Shown in pieces: positions 35,163-43,925 of a stretch of 64,000 bases of DNA (its first letter is position 1; each line of letters starts with the position of its first letter). Under the pieces are notes generated by a model. It was not told the origin of the DNA. It made no database searches and worked only from the letters and a program-made list of their open reading frames with translations. A program made the translations under genes and the position numbers. This DNA is from Streptomyces aureoverticillatus (GTDB lineage Bacteria; Actinomycetota; Actinomycetes; Streptomycetales; Streptomycetaceae): assembly GCF_014649395.1 (NCBI RefSeq), contig NZ_BMSY01000003.1:248001-312000 (forward strand), in the 5' to 3' direction.

Positions 35163-36202
35163 CCACGACGACAGACTCGGCTGGGCACCCGGACGTCGCC
35201 GAGATCTCCGACCTCACCGAGGGCCTGCTCTCCCCGTCCCGCACTCTCGATGTGCGTCGGCACCTGGACGACTGCCCTCTCTGTACCGACGTCTACGAAT
35301 CCCTCGAAGAGATCCGCGGCATGCTCGGCACACTGCCGGGCCCGCCGAGGATGCCCACCGATGTCGCGGAGCGCATCGACGCGGCCCTCGCGGCCGAGGC
35401 ACTGCTGGACGCGACGGCCATCATCGCTGCGGCCGAGGCAGAGCCCGCCGCAGACGGGTCCGCAGCCGACGACGCTGCCGCCACTGCCTCCAGCCGTGAA
35501 ACCGTCGGCGAGCCCGCCGCGCATGTTTCACGTGAAACATCGACCGCGGCCTCATCCAGGCCGACCGCTGCCGACTCGGGATCGGGAGCCTCATCAGCAG
35601 GCGCCCCCCACGGCCCCGACACCCGCGGCCCCGCCGGGCACCCGCGCGCGGCCACCGGCCCGGGCCGGAGCAGCCGTCTGCGCAACCGTCGTCGTACGGC
35701 TGTCCTCGGCGCCGTCTTCACCGCGGCTGCCCTCGGCCTGGGCACATTGCTCATCCAGCCCTGGAGCAGTGACTCGAAGGAGCCCTCCAACTCCGCGTCG
35801 GCGGGGAACGACAGCACATTCTCGAAGGGCAAGCTCGGAGGCCAGGTCTCCGAGCTCCTCGCCGAAGAGCAGGCGGCGGCCGGCACGGACGGCGGGTCCT
35901 CGAAGCCTTCCTACGATGTGCGGTCCAGCCCGGGGGAGGAACCCTCGAAGAGCTCCAAGCTGCGCGGCGAGAGCTATGCCGAGGTACCGGCCTGCATCGA
36001 GAAGGGCCTCGGGGGCCGTACGCCGCTGGCCGCCGACAAGGGCACGTACGAGGGCAAGACCGCTTACCTGGTGGTCGTGCCGCACGACTCCGACAGCGCG
36101 AAGGTCTCGGCGTACGTCGTCGACGGCACCTGTGTGGACGCTTCCGCGGCTCCCGACGCCACCGGCAAGGTGCTGCTCACCGAGTCCTACGCCCGGCCGT
36201 GA
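35159..36202 (+). CDS. rsmA: Membrane anti-sigma factor RsmA (zinc-type) with internal parS
   Basis: A 347-aa anti-sigma factor for SigM. The N-terminal domain holds the HxxxCxxC motif (RRHLDDCPLC, about residues 30-39), binds the sigma factor and is followed by a Ala/Pro-rich linker. A membrane helix at about 178-202 (AVLGAVFTAAALGLGTLLI) is followed by a Ser-rich outer domain. The start GTG overlaps the sigM stop (GTGA) and is preceded by GGAGG. A perfect parS at 35525-35538 lies in the coding region and encodes VSRET in the linker. Confidence 0.88.
   Translation: MTTTTDSAGHPDVAEISDLTEGLLSPSRTLDVRRHLDDCPLCTDVYESLEEIRGMLGTLPGPPRMPTDVAERIDAALAAEALLDATAIIAAAEAEPAADGSAADDAAATASSRETVGEPAAHVSRETSTAASSRPTAADSGSGASSAGAPHGPDTRGPAGHPRAATGPGRSSRLRNRRRTAVLGAVFTAAALGLGTLLIQPWSSDSKEPSNSASAGNDSTFSKGKLGGQVSELLAEEQAAAGTDGGSSKPSYDVRSSPGEEPSKSSKLRGESYAEVPACIEKGLGGRTPLAADKGTYEGKTAYLVVVPHDSDSAKVSAYVVDGTCVDASAAPDATGKVLLTESYARP
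35525..35538. other. parS site inside rsmA coding sequence
   Basis: Perfect GTTTCACGTGAAAC, in frame as Val-Ser-Arg-Glu-Thr in the disordered linker. Confidence 0.92.
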
Positions 36203-36276
36203 GGTCCTGAGCCCTTCGTTCCCCCCTCGTCTCCCGCACCTGGGTACGCTCCGCTTCCGTGTGCTCGGACACGTCG

Positions 36277-36302
36277 GGAATGCTGGCCCCGTAGGATCCG
36301 TT
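36277..36302 (+). promoter_or_regulatory. Sigma-R-type promoter of trxBA
   Basis: GGAAT at 36277-36281, exactly 18 bases, then GTT at 36300-36302, matching the sigma-R consensus GGAAT-N18-GTT. It lies 74 bases before the trxB start. In S. coelicolor trxBA is controlled by sigma-R under thiol oxidation. Unused sequence between rsmA and here shows nothing else. Confidence 0.75.
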
Positions 36303-36375
36303 GGGTGGGGTGAGAGTCCTGAGACAGGCCCCCACCGGCAGTACGCAGCAGTCCCCAGAGACGAGGAATCAAGCC

Positions 36376-37341
36376 GTGACCGACGTCCGTAACGTGATCA
36401 TCATCGGCTCCGGGCCCGCCGGCTACACGGCGGCGCTCTACACCGCGCGCGCCTCGCTGAAGCCCTTGGTGTTCGAGGGCGCCGTCACCGCGGGCGGCGC
36501 GCTGATGAACACCACCGAGGTGGAGAACTTCCCGGGCTTCCGGGACGGCATCATGGGCCCCGACCTCATGGACAACATGCGCGCCCAGGCCGAGCGCTTC
36601 GGTGCCGAGCTCGTCCCCGACGACGTGGTCTCCGTCGACCTCACGGGTGAAATCAAGACGGTCACGGACACGGCGGGCACGGTGCACCGCGCGAAGACGG
36701 TCATCGTCACGACGGGCTCGCAGCACCGCAAGCTGGGCCTGCCGCGGGAGGACGCCCTCTCCGGACGCGGCGTCTCCTGGTGCGCCACCTGCGACGGGTT
36801 CTTCTTCAAGGACCAGGACATCGCGGTGATCGGCGGCGGTGACACGGCGATGGAGGAGGCCACCTTCCTCTCCCGGTTCGCCAAGTCCGTGACGGTGGTC
36901 CACCGGCGTGACAGCCTGCGTGCCTCGAAGGCCATGCAGGAGCGCGCCTTCGCCGACCCGAAGATCAAGTTCATCTGGGACAGCGAGGTCGCCGAGATCC
37001 AGGGCGACCAGAAGCTCTCCGGCCTCACCCTGCGCAACATCAAGACGGGTGAGACCTCGGAGCTGCCGGTGACCGGCCTGTTCATCGCGATCGGCCACGA
37101 CCCGCGCACCGAGCTCTTCAAGGGCCAGTTGGTGCTGGACGACGAGGGCTACCTGAAGGTCGACGCGCCGTCGACCCGCACGAACGTGCCGGGCGTCTTC
37201 GCCGCCGGTGACGTCGTCGACCACACGTACCGCCAGGCGATCACGGCGGCGGGCACGGGCTGCTCCGCCGCTCTCGACGCCGAGCGCTTCCTCGCTGCCG
37301 CCGTGGACAGCGAGACCGCTGCCGCTGCTGCCGCCGTCTGA
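36376..37341 (+). CDS. trxB: Thioredoxin-disulfide reductase
   Basis: A 321-aa FAD/NADPH-dependent reductase of thioredoxin. The FAD motif is [18 protein letters not shown] near the start, the redox-active motif is WCATC (about residues 134-138), the NADPH motif is [11 protein letters not shown], and the second FAD contact is VFAAGDV near the C-terminus. The GTG at 36376 is preceded by GAGGAATC; in-frame reading upstream overlaps the promoter. Followed 48 bases later by trxA, one transcript. Confidence 0.96.
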   Translation: MTDVRNVIIIGSGPAGYTAALYTARASLKPLVFEGAVTAGGALMNTTEVENFPGFRDGIMGPDLMDNMRAQAERFGAELVPDDVVSVDLTGEIKTVTDTAGTVHRAKTVIVTTGSQHRKLGLPREDALSGRGVSWCATCDGFFFKDQDIAVIGGGDTAMEEATFLSRFAKSVTVVHRRDSLRASKAMQERAFADPKIKFIWDSEVAEIQGDQKLSGLTLRNIKTGETSELPVTGLFIAIGHDPRTELFKGQLVLDDEGYLKVDAPSTRTNVPGVFAAGDVVDHTYRQAITAAGTGCSAALDAERFLAAAVDSETAAAAAAV

Positions 37342-37389
37342 CCCACTGACCTCACCAGCCTCACCGCACCACCAAGATAGGAGCCCACC

Positions 37390-37722
37390 GTGGCCGGAAC
37401 CGTGAAGCACGTTACCGACGACTCCTTCGAGCAGGACGTTCTCAAGAGCGACAAGCCCGTACTGGTCGACTTCTGGGCCGAATGGTGCGGCCCGTGCCGC
37501 CAGATCGCGCCGTCCCTCGAGGCCATCGCCGCCGAGCACGGCGACAAGATCGAGATCGTCAAGCTCAACATCGACCAGAACCCCACCACGGCCGCCAAGT
37601 ACGGCGTCATGTCGATCCCGACGCTGAACGTCTACCAGAACGGTGAGATCGCCAAGACCATCGTCGGTGCCAAGCCGAAGGCCGCCCTCGAGCGCGACCT
37701 GGCGGACTTCATCGCCGAGTAG
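37390..37722 (+). CDS. trxA: Thioredoxin
   Basis: A 110-aa thioredoxin with the active site [13 protein letters not shown] (about residues 29-41), cis-Pro at [11 protein letters not shown] and normal length. It starts GTG at 37390 after GATAGGAGCCCACC. Reduced by trxB of the same operon. In mycobacteria the wall-enzyme gene cwlM follows; here it is absent and a parS site follows directly. Confidence 0.96.
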   Translation: MAGTVKHVTDDSFEQDVLKSDKPVLVDFWAEWCGPCRQIAPSLEAIAAEHGDKIEIVKLNIDQNPTTAAKYGVMSIPTLNVYQNGEIAKTIVGAKPKAALERDLADFIAE

Positions 37723-37752
37723 TTGATGCGCGCCGCCGCGGCGGCGGGCGAT

Positions 37753-37766
37753 GTTTCACGTGAAAC
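37753..37766. other. parS site
   Basis: Perfect GTTTCACGTGAAAC, 30 bases after trxA and directly before a strong hairpin. Confidence 0.93.
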
Positions 37767-37803
37767 ACGGATGGGCCAACCCCCGCGGGGTTGGCCCATC
37801 CGT
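37767..37803. terminator. Bidirectional hairpin terminator abutting parS
   Basis: Perfect 17-bp stem (ACGGATGGGCCAACCCC / GGGGTTGGCCCATCCGT) with a 3-base loop, between the converging trxA and acetyltransferase genes. Confidence 0.85.
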
Positions 37804-37843
37804 CGTTCTGGCGGCCTCGCAGAGGTCGGCCGTTCTGGCAGCT

Positions 37844-38461
37844 CTACAGAGGTCGCAGCGCCGGTTCCTTCTGGACCGCCCCCAGGAGCCGGTCGAGGGC
37901 GAGCTCGACGTCTTCCTTCCAGGAGAGCGTCGTCCGCAGCTCCAGCCGCAGCCGGGGATAGGCGGGGTGCGGGCGGACCGTCTTGAAGCCCACCGCCAGC
38001 AGATGGTCGGCCGGCAGAACACAGGCGGGCTTCTCCCAGCGGGCATCGCCGAACGCCTCGATGGCCTTGAACCCTCGCCGCAGCAGATCCTTCGCGACGG
38101 TCTGCACGATGACACGGCCCAGACCCTGCCCCTGATAGCCCGGCATGATCCAGGCGGTCATCAGCTGCACGGCGTCCGGGGAGACGGGACTCGTGGGGAA
38201 GGCGGTGGAACGCGGAACATACGCGGGCGGCGCGTACAGAACGAAGCCCACCGGCACATCGTCCACGTAGACCACACGTCCGCAGGAGCCCCACTCCAGC
38301 AGGACCGCGGAGATCCACGCCTCCTTCTCCAGCTCCGGGGTGCCTGCCTTTACCGCGGCTTGGCCGCTGACCGGGTCCAGCTCCCAGAAGACACACGTGC
38401 GGCAACGTTTGGGAAGGTCCGGAAGGTTGTCCAGCGTGAGCGGTACGAGCCGTCGCCCCAT
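37844..38461 (-). CDS. GNAT-family N-acetyltransferase
   Basis: A 205-aa single-domain GNAT. The acetyl-CoA loop is GYQGQGLGRVIVQTV (about residues 108-122), preceded by the beta4 strand LMTAWIMP. Two Cys (KRCRTCVFWE) near the N-terminus could bind metal or form a bridge. The ATG at 38461 has GAGGA upstream. Downstream of the parBA genes on the same strand in position, it occupies the conserved slot between trxA and parB. Substrate unknown. Confidence 0.85.
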   Translation of the reverse strand: MGRRLVPLTLDNLPDLPKRCRTCVFWELDPVSGQAAVKAGTPELEKEAWISAVLLEWGSCGRVVYVDDVPVGFVLYAPPAYVPRSTAFPTSPVSPDAVQLMTAWIMPGYQGQGLGRVIVQTVAKDLLRRGFKAIEAFGDARWEKPACVLPADHLLAVGFKTVRPHPAYPRLRLELRTTLSWKEDVELALDRLLGAVQKEPALRPL

Positions 38462-38607
38462 GAAGGCGGTTCCTCACTTCCTTCGCCCGCGACGCCACGA
38501 GCGGCTGTCAGTGCGCTCCGTTCCCTGAGCAGGCTGCCGACGAACCCGCCGACCGCGCCGAGCCCGAGCCCGGCGGTCACCAGTCCTGCGCGGCTCACCG
38601 ATCGCAT
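38350..38607 (-). CDS. Possible small membrane protein, overlapping the GNAT gene
   Basis: An 85-aa frame from ATG 38607 with a strong GGGAGGCAGGGGCC upstream. The N-terminus (SRAGLVTAGLGLGAVGGFVGSLLRERS) reads as a short membrane anchor. It overlaps the start of the acetyltransferase gene by 112 bases in another frame. The C-terminal half has the arginine-rich composition of an out-of-frame reading, so the real product, if any, is uncertain. Confidence 0.35.
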   Translation of the reverse strand: MRSVSRAGLVTAGLGLGAVGGFVGSLLRERSALTAARGVAGEGSEEPPSWGDGSYRSRWTTFRTFPNVAARVSSGSWTRSAAKPR

Positions 38608-38653
38608 GGCCCCTGCCTCCCCTAGAGGTGCTGTCAGGTGGATGCGCCATACC

Positions 38654-38681
38654 CAATCGCATCGTATCCACGATGCGATTG
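38654..38681. promoter_or_regulatory. 28-bp perfect inverted repeat
   Basis: CAATCGCATCGT-ATCC-ACGATGCGATTG: 12-bp arms with no mismatch. It lies 24 bases from a separate terminator-like hairpin and just upstream of the small frame and GNAT gene. Not GC-rich, unlike terminators here, so an operator is more likely. Confidence 0.55.
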
Positions 38682-38704
38682 CCCCGATACCGTAAGAAAG
38701 GAAA

Positions 38705-38745
38705 GAGCAGGCCGTGTTCCGGCACACACCGGACACGGCCTGCTC
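38705..38745 (-). terminator. parAB terminator
   Basis: Stem GAGCAGGCCGTGT-TCCGG / CCGG-ACACGGCCTGCTC with one bulge and 6-base loop, 65 bases after the parB stop. Confidence 0.85.
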
Positions 38746-38809
38746 TCACAGGGGCTCACGGGACTCAGTCCTGTCGAACGGAGAGGACTTCCCGTGGGAC
38801 GCGGGGGAC

Positions 38810-39928
38810 TCAGTCCCGCTCGTCCTCCGCGCTGCCCTCTGCCTCTGCCTCTGCTTCGGCGAGCCCGTTCCTGAGGACCGGACCCTCCTCCGGGGCGAGC
38901 GTGGCGAGGATGCGCTCCAGGTCCTCCAGCGAGGCGAAATCGACGACGATCTTGCCCTTCTTCTGACCCAGGTCGACCCGCACGCGCGTCTCGAACCGGT
39001 CGGAGAGGCGCGTGGCGAGACCGGTCAGGGCCGGGGAGACGATCGTGCCGGCGCGCGGCCCCTTCGCCTTCGGCTTGCTCTGCGGCCGCGACCCCATGAG
39101 GGTCACGATCTCCTCCACGGCACGCACCGAGAGGCCCTCGGCCACGATGCGGTGGGCGAGCCGGTCCTGCTCCTCCGCGTCCTCCACGGACAGCAGCGCA
39201 CGGGCGTGGCCCGCGGAGAGGACACCGGCGGCTACCCGCCGCTGCACCGTCGCCGAGAGCTTCAGCAGCCGCAGCGTGTTGGAGACCTGCGGACGCGAAC
39301 GCCCGATGCGGTCTGCCAACTGGTCGTGCGTGCAGTTGAAGTCCTTGAGCAGCTGGTCGTATGCCGCGGCTTCTTCCAGTGGGTTCAACTGGGCGCGGTG
39401 CAGGTTCTCCAGGAGCGCGTCCAGGAGGAGCTTGTCGTCCTCCGTGGCCCGCACGATGGCCGGAATGCGCTCCAGGCCCGCCTCACGGCAGGCGCGCCAG
39501 CGCCGCTCGCCCATGATGAGCTCGTAGCGCGCGGGCCCCAACTGCCGTACGACGACGGGCTGGAGGAGACCGACCTCCTTGATGGAGGTCACCAGCTCCG
39601 CGAGGGCGTCCTCGTCGAACACCTCACGCGGCTGCCGCGGGTTGGGCGTGATGGAGTCGAGGGGGAGCTCCGCGAAGTGCGCGCCGGCCGGGCTCGTCGG
39701 CTCCTGCACCGCGACACCGTTCGGGGGCTCCTCCGTTTCCTGTGAAACGGGGCTCTGCGGGAGGGAGGCCACCTTCGCGGCCGCCACGCCCCGCTCGGCG
39801 GTGAGCAACGGCACGGACGAAGGCGACGTGGAGGCTCCGCCCGCGGCCTGGGCAGTCGACTTCTCCGTAGGAGCCGCAGGGATCAGAGCGCCGAGCCCAC
39901 GGCCCAGCCCTCTCCGTCGCTCGCTCAC
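38810..39928 (-). CDS. parB: Chromosome partitioning protein ParB
   Basis: A 372-aa centromere-binding CTPase. It loads at parS and spreads. The CTP-binding motifs are GERRWRA and ENLHR (about residues 138-172), the HTH is at about 185-220 ([20 protein letters not shown]), and a C-terminal dimerisation domain ends the protein with an acidic tail. The ATG at 39928 overlaps the parA stop by 4 bases (ATGA), so synthesis is coupled. A decayed parS lies in its own sequence at 39735-39748, read as VSQET. Confidence 0.96.
   Translation of the reverse strand: MSERRRGLGRGLGALIPAAPTEKSTAQAAGGASTSPSSVPLLTAERGVAAAKVASLPQSPVSQETEEPPNGVAVQEPTSPAGAHFAELPLDSITPNPRQPREVFDEDALAELVTSIKEVGLLQPVVVRQLGPARYELIMGERRWRACREAGLERIPAIVRATEDDKLLLDALLENLHRAQLNPLEEAAAYDQLLKDFNCTHDQLADRIGRSRPQVSNTLRLLKLSATVQRRVAAGVLSAGHARALLSVEDAEEQDRLAHRIVAEGLSVRAVEEIVTLMGSRPQSKPKAKGPRAGTIVSPALTGLATRLSDRFETRVRVDLGQKKGKIVVDFASLEDLERILATLAPEEGPVLRNGLAEAEAEAEGSAEDERD
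39735..39748. other. Degenerate parS inside parB
   Basis: GTTTCCTGTGAAAC differs from parS at two central positions; on the coding strand it reads VSQET in place of VSRET. Probably a decayed site. Confidence 0.5.
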
Positions 39929-41001
39929 TGGATCCCCTCCGTCAGGTTCTGCTGTTCGTTCTGGTTGCCCGCGTGGGCGTGCTGCACGTCGTAGCGCACG
40001 CCGACTCCGCGGAGCGCGATCTCCCGTGCTGCCTCGAAGTACGACAGGGCACCGCTGGAGCCCGGATCATAGGTCAGCACGGTCTGGCCGTAGCTCGGCG
40101 CCTCGGAGATGCGCACCGAGCGCGGGATGCTCGTGCGCAGTACCTCGTCGCCGAAGTGGTTGCGCACCTCGTCCGCCACCTGCGACGCCAGCCGGGTCCG
40201 GCCGTCGTACATGGTGAGCAGGATCGTCGACACGCGCAGGAGCGGGTTGAGGTGCCCCCGGACCAGGTCGACGTTGCGCAGAAGCTGCCCGAGGCCCTCC
40301 AGTGCGTAGTACTCGCACTGGATCGGGATCAGCACCTCCGCACCGGCCACCAGTGCATTGACCGTCAGCAGCCCCAGCGATGGCGGGCAGTCGATGAGGA
40401 TGTAGTCCAAGGGCTGTTCATACGCCTGGATCGCCCGCTGCAGTCGACTCTCCCGTGCCACCAGGGACACCAGCTCGATCTCCGCGCCGGCGAGGTCGAT
40501 GGTCGCCGGGGCACAGAAGAGCCCCTCGACGTCCGGGACCGGCTGGACGACCTCGGAGAGAGGCTTGCTCTCGACCAACACGTCGTAGATGGAAGGGACT
40601 TCGGCGTGGTGGTCGATGCCGAGGGCCGTGGAGGCGTTGCCCTGCGGGTCGAGGTCGACCACCAGGACGCGCGCGCCGTGCAGAGCGAGCGAGGCGGCAA
40701 GGTTGACGGTTGTCGTCGTCTTGCCCACTCCGCCCTTCTGGTTGGCGACCACCATGACTCGGGTCTGCTCCGGTCGCGGCAGCCCTTCGCCGGCACGGCC
40801 AAGGGCTTCCACCGCCAACTGGGCGGCGCGACCGATGGGGGTGTCGTCCATCGGGCTCGGTGTTTCACGTGAAACATCCTCCCCCGCCGACTCGGTACGG
40901 GGACCGGGGACCGGATCGGTCATCGGTCCCGCGATGTTGGCGTCGGACCGCAAGGATTCACTCTCCTCGACTTCAGGCTCGCAATGAACAGAGCCTCCCA
41001 T
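39925..41001 (-). CDS. parA: Chromosome partitioning ATPase ParA
   Basis: A Walker-type ParA ATPase that positions origins with ParB. Deviant Walker A is [20 protein letters not shown], switch I follows as [17 protein letters not shown], and Walker B is YILIDCPPS. The start is uncertain. ATG 41001 ([14 protein letters not shown], 358 aa) fits my memory of the S. coelicolor protein; alternatives are GTG 41172 (415 aa), ATG 40923 or ATG 40851 (308 aa). A perfect parS at 40862-40875 lies in the N-terminal part, read VSRET, unless the shortest start is right. Confidence 0.93.
   Translation of the reverse strand: MGGSVHCEPEVEESESLRSDANIAGPMTDPVPGPRTESAGEDVSRETPSPMDDTPIGRAAQLAVEALGRAGEGLPRPEQTRVMVVANQKGGVGKTTTTVNLAASLALHGARVLVVDLDPQGNASTALGIDHHAEVPSIYDVLVESKPLSEVVQPVPDVEGLFCAPATIDLAGAEIELVSLVARESRLQRAIQAYEQPLDYILIDCPPSLGLLTVNALVAGAEVLIPIQCEYYALEGLGQLLRNVDLVRGHLNPLLRVSTILLTMYDGRTRLASQVADEVRNHFGDEVLRTSIPRSVRISEAPSYGQTVLTYDPGSSGALSYFEAAREIALRGVGVRYDVQHAHAGNQNEQQNLTEGIQ
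40862..40875. other. parS site in the 5' part of parA
   Basis: Perfect GTTTCACGTGAAAC. It is inside the coding region for all parA starts except 40851, so ParB binding could control parAB. Confidence 0.92.
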
Positions 41002-41156
41002 GCTTTCGGGGTCGTGAACCAGCGAGGCCCGGTCTTCTGTGGACGAATCCCCCTCTGTGGACAACTCCGTGCCCTTATCGAGGGAGCCGAGCGGCCGACG
41101 TTCGCGAGGTTCCGCAGCGCGGCCGCGACTGATGATGCCATGCAGCAGTGAGCGAC

Positions 41157-41170
41157 GTTTCACGTGAAAC
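41157..41170. other. parS site in the parA upstream region
   Basis: Perfect GTTTCACGTGAAAC, between rsmG and parA; it overlaps the most distal possible parA start. It is the nearest parS to oriC in the window. Confidence 0.93.
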
Positions 41171-41263
41171 ACGATGCACGGCGACCGGGGTGCCGCTGCT
41201 GCGACACCCCGGTATGCGTACGTTTGACAGCTTTTGTGGAGTACGGCTCGTCATCAGGACGGA

Positions 41264-41980
41264 TCAGCGACGGCGTCGAGCCCGTCCCGTTCGGGCCGCC
41301 TTGGCGCGCTTGGCCGCGAATCGCACACCGCCGGGGCTCTCGCCGACCTCGACCCGCACCACCGTGGACAGGGGGTCCACCACGCCTTCGCCCACGTGCA
41401 CGACGGAGACGGACTCCGCACCGAGCTTGCTCAGGGCCGCTCCGGCCGCCTTGACCTCTTCCTCGGCGGTGTCGCCCTTGAGGGCCAGCATCTCTCCGTA
41501 CGGACGCAGCAAAGGCACACCCCAGCCCGCGAGCCGGTCCAGCGGAGCCACGGCCCGTGCCGTCACGACATGGACGGGCGGCAGCGTGCCCAGGACTTCC
41601 TCGGCACGCCCACGGACAACCGTCACATGGTCGAGCCCGAGCAGCTCGACGACCTCGTTCAGGAAGTTCGTACGCCGCAGCAGGGGCTCAAGGAGCGTGA
41701 TCTTCAGGTCGTCGCGGACGAGGGCGAGCGGGATGCCGGGCAGCCCGGCGCCGGAGCCGACGTCGCACACCGTCACGCCCTCGGGCACCACCTCGGACAG
41801 CACGGCGCAGTTCAGCAGGTGCCGCTCCCACAGCCGGGGAACCTCACGAGGGCCGATCAGGCCGCGCTGCACTCCCGTCTCGGCCAGCAGCTCCGCGTAC
41901 CGAACCGCGTCCGGGAACCGCTCACCGAAAACTGTCCGCGCCTGCTCCGGCGCCGGGGGGAGCTCCGCTGCCTCCGTCAC
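41264..41980 (-). CDS. rsmG: 16S rRNA (guanine527-N7)-methyltransferase RsmG (GidB)
   Basis: A 238-aa SAM-dependent methyltransferase of 16S rRNA G527. The SAM-binding motif is VCDVGSGAGLPGIPLALVRDDL. Loss of rsmG gives low-level streptomycin resistance and more antibiotic production in Streptomyces, as known from the literature. The GTG at 41980 is chosen for GGAAGGACGG upstream; GTG 42004 has none. Basic tail RRR. Lies between jag and parA; a hairpin separates it from jag. Confidence 0.95.
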   Translation of the reverse strand: MTEAAELPPAPEQARTVFGERFPDAVRYAELLAETGVQRGLIGPREVPRLWERHLLNCAVLSEVVPEGVTVCDVGSGAGLPGIPLALVRDDLKITLLEPLLRRTNFLNEVVELLGLDHVTVVRGRAEEVLGTLPPVHVVTARAVAPLDRLAGWGVPLLRPYGEMLALKGDTAEEEVKAAGAALSKLGAESVSVVHVGEGVVDPLSTVVRVEVGESPGGVRFAAKRAKAARTGRARRRR

Positions 41981-42033
41981 GGGGACCGTCCTTCCGTACC
42001 GCACTGGATCGCTGACTATCAGGCTGACAAAGA

Positions 42034-42063
42034 CCGGCCCCGTCTGCGAACAGACGGGGCCGG
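42034..42063 (-). terminator. Hairpin between jag and rsmG
   Basis: Perfect 13-bp stem (CCGGCCCCGTCTG / CAGACGGGGCCGG), loop CGAA, after the jag stop. Confidence 0.85.
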
Positions 42064-42078
42064 GGACAAAGCGTGTGA

Positions 42079-42594
42079 TCAGGCGGGGAGTACCACGACG
42101 AAGCGCTGCGGCTCCTCGCCCTCGGACTCGCTGCGCAAGCCGGCGGCCTTGACCGCATCATGCACGACCTTGCGCTCGAAGGGCGTCATCGGCTTGAGCT
42201 TGACCGGCTCGCCGGAGCTCTTCGCGTCGGCCGCGGCCTTGGCGCCCAGCTCGGACAGCTCCTCACGCTTCTTCGCGCGGTAGCCCCCGATGTCCAGCAT
42301 CAGGCGGCTGCGGTCGCCGGTCTCGCGGTGCACCGCGAGGCGGGTGAGCTCCTGGAGCGCCTCCAGGACCTCGCCGTCGCGGCCGACGAGCTTCTGCAGA
42401 TCGCGGCTGCCGGCGTCGCTGATGATCGACACCGCGGCACGGTCGGCCTCGACGTCCATGTCGATGTCGCCGTCGAGGTCGGCGATGTCCAGCAGACCTT
42501 CGAGGTAGTCCGCCGCGATCTCGCCCTCCTGCTCGAGGCGGGTCAGGGTGTCGCCGGCCTCGGCAGCGGCGGAGGTGGTGGTGCCTTCCGTCAC
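42079..42594 (-). CDS. jag: Jag-type KH/R3H RNA-binding protein
   Basis: A 171-aa RNA-binding protein. A KH domain (about residues 60-110: LVGRDGEVLEALQELTRL) is followed by an R3H domain (about 115-170; SRLMLDIGGYRAKKREEL and PFERKVVHDAVK). The GTG at 42594 follows AAGGAGTCCATCCC; longer readings overlap yidC. Like other yidC-linked Jag proteins it lacks the N-terminal Jag_N domain. Related KhpB/Jag proteins affect division and wall growth. Confidence 0.92.
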   Translation of the reverse strand: MTEGTTTSAAAEAGDTLTRLEQEGEIAADYLEGLLDIADLDGDIDMDVEADRAAVSIISDAGSRDLQKLVGRDGEVLEALQELTRLAVHRETGDRSRLMLDIGGYRAKKREELSELGAKAAADAKSSGEPVKLKPMTPFERKVVHDAVKAAGLRSESEGEEPQRFVVVLPA

Positions 42595-42608
42595 GGGATG
42601 GACTCCTT

Positions 42609-43922
42609 CTACTTCTTCGACGGGTGCTTGGGCCGCTGCTGGCCCTTGCGTCCGGACTTGGCTTTGCTGCGGGTGCCCTGGCCGGGCTGGCCGCCGGAGG
42701 CTCCGGACTTGCCCTTGTTCTCGGTGCCCTTCTTCGCGACGCCCTCGGACTCGGCGGCCTTGTCCGCGGGCCCGTCCTCGGACTTGGTCAGCGACGTCTT
42801 CGCGCCCGCGTCGGCCTTCGCGGCCGCCGTGGTGGGGGCGGACTGACGCTTGGACTTGCTCTGCCGCTTGGGCTGCTGCCGCTTGGGCGCGCCACCGGCG
42901 GCCGGGGCGCCGTCCTCGGTGGTGGTGACGGTGTCGCTGACCACGATCGTGCCGTCGGCCTGCGCCGCGAGGCCGGCCTTGTTCAGGCCGTTGATGAACT
43001 TGCGCTCGTACTCGTTGCGGTCGCGGCCCTTGGCGACGATGGCCTTGACGGCGCGAGCCTGGCCGCGGCTGCGGGTCTTCTTGGTATCCGTGATGTGCTT
43101 CTGCAGGCGCTCGAGGTACGCGGCCTGGGCCTTGGAGCCCGGGGTCGGGTTCTGGCGGATCACGTACATCTGCTGGCCCATGGTCCACACGTTGGTGGTC
43201 AGCCAGTAGACGAGGACACCGACCGGGAAGTTGATGCCGAAGACGGCGAACATGATGGGGAAGACGTACATCAGCATCTTCTGCTGCTGCATGAACGGCG
43301 TCTTCACCGTCGTGTCCACGTTCTTCGTCATCAGCTGGCGCTGGGTGAAGAACTGCGACGCCGACATCAGGATGATCATGAGCGCGGTCACGACGCGCAC
43401 GTCGGTCAGCGAGGCGCCCAGGGAGGCGACCTTGTCGGCGCTGTCCGTGAACTTCACCGCGAGCGGAGCACCGAAGATGTGGGCGTCACGAGCGCTGTCG
43501 AGCAGCTGCTGGTCGATGACGCCGACCTTCTTGTTGGACGCGATGCCGTTGAGCACGTGGTACAGCGCGAAGAAGAACGGCGACTGCGCCAGGATGGGAA
43601 GGCACGAGGAGAGCGGGTTGGTGCCCGTCTCCTTGTACAGCTTCATCATCTCTTCGGACTGACGCTGCTTGTCGCTCTTGTAGCGCTCCTGGATCTTCTT
43701 CATCTCGGGCTGCAGCGTCTGCATGGCCCGGGTCGCCTTGATCTGCTTCACGAAGAGCGGGATCAGGCAGATGCGGATCAGGATCACCAGAGACACGATC
43801 GACAGGCCCCAGGCCCAGCCCGTATCAGGGCCGAAGATCGCACCGTACAGCTTGTGGAACTGCACGATGACCCAGGAGACGGGTGTCGTGATGAAGCTGA
43901 AGAAACCGGCAATCGTGTCCAC
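42609..43922 (-). CDS. yidC: Membrane protein insertase YidC
   Basis: A 437-aa YidC/Oxa1/Alb3 insertase. It starts directly at the first helix ([23 protein letters not shown]), without the Gram-negative periplasmic domain. The conserved Arg is in [19 protein letters not shown] and five helices are visible. The last 150 residues are basic and disordered (Lys/Gly/Ser-rich) and may contact ribosomes. 14 bases before jag and 3 bases after yidD. Confidence 0.95.
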   Translation of the reverse strand: MDTIAGFFSFITTPVSWVIVQFHKLYGAIFGPDTGWAWGLSIVSLVILIRICLIPLFVKQIKATRAMQTLQPEMKKIQERYKSDKQRQSEEMMKLYKETGTNPLSSCLPILAQSPFFFALYHVLNGIASNKKVGVIDQQLLDSARDAHIFGAPLAVKFTDSADKVASLGASLTDVRVVTALMIILMSASQFFTQRQLMTKNVDTTVKTPFMQQQKMLMYVFPIMFAVFGINFPVGVLVYWLTTNVWTMGQQMYVIRQNPTPGSKAQAAYLERLQKHITDTKKTRSRGQARAVKAIVAKGRDRNEYERKFINGLNKAGLAAQADGTIVVSDTVTTTEDGAPAAGGAPKRQQPKRQSKSKRQSAPTTAAAKADAGAKTSLTKSEDGPADKAAESEGVAKKGTENKGKSGASGGQPGQGTRSKAKSGRKGQQRPKHPSKK

Positions 43923-43925
43923 TAA

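Noticed and set aside
40365..40877. A frame starting MFHVKH from the parS in parA
   Set aside because: parS itself contains ATG/GTG-like starts (read FHVK) in several places; these frames run out of phase with parA and lack a spaced ribosome site.
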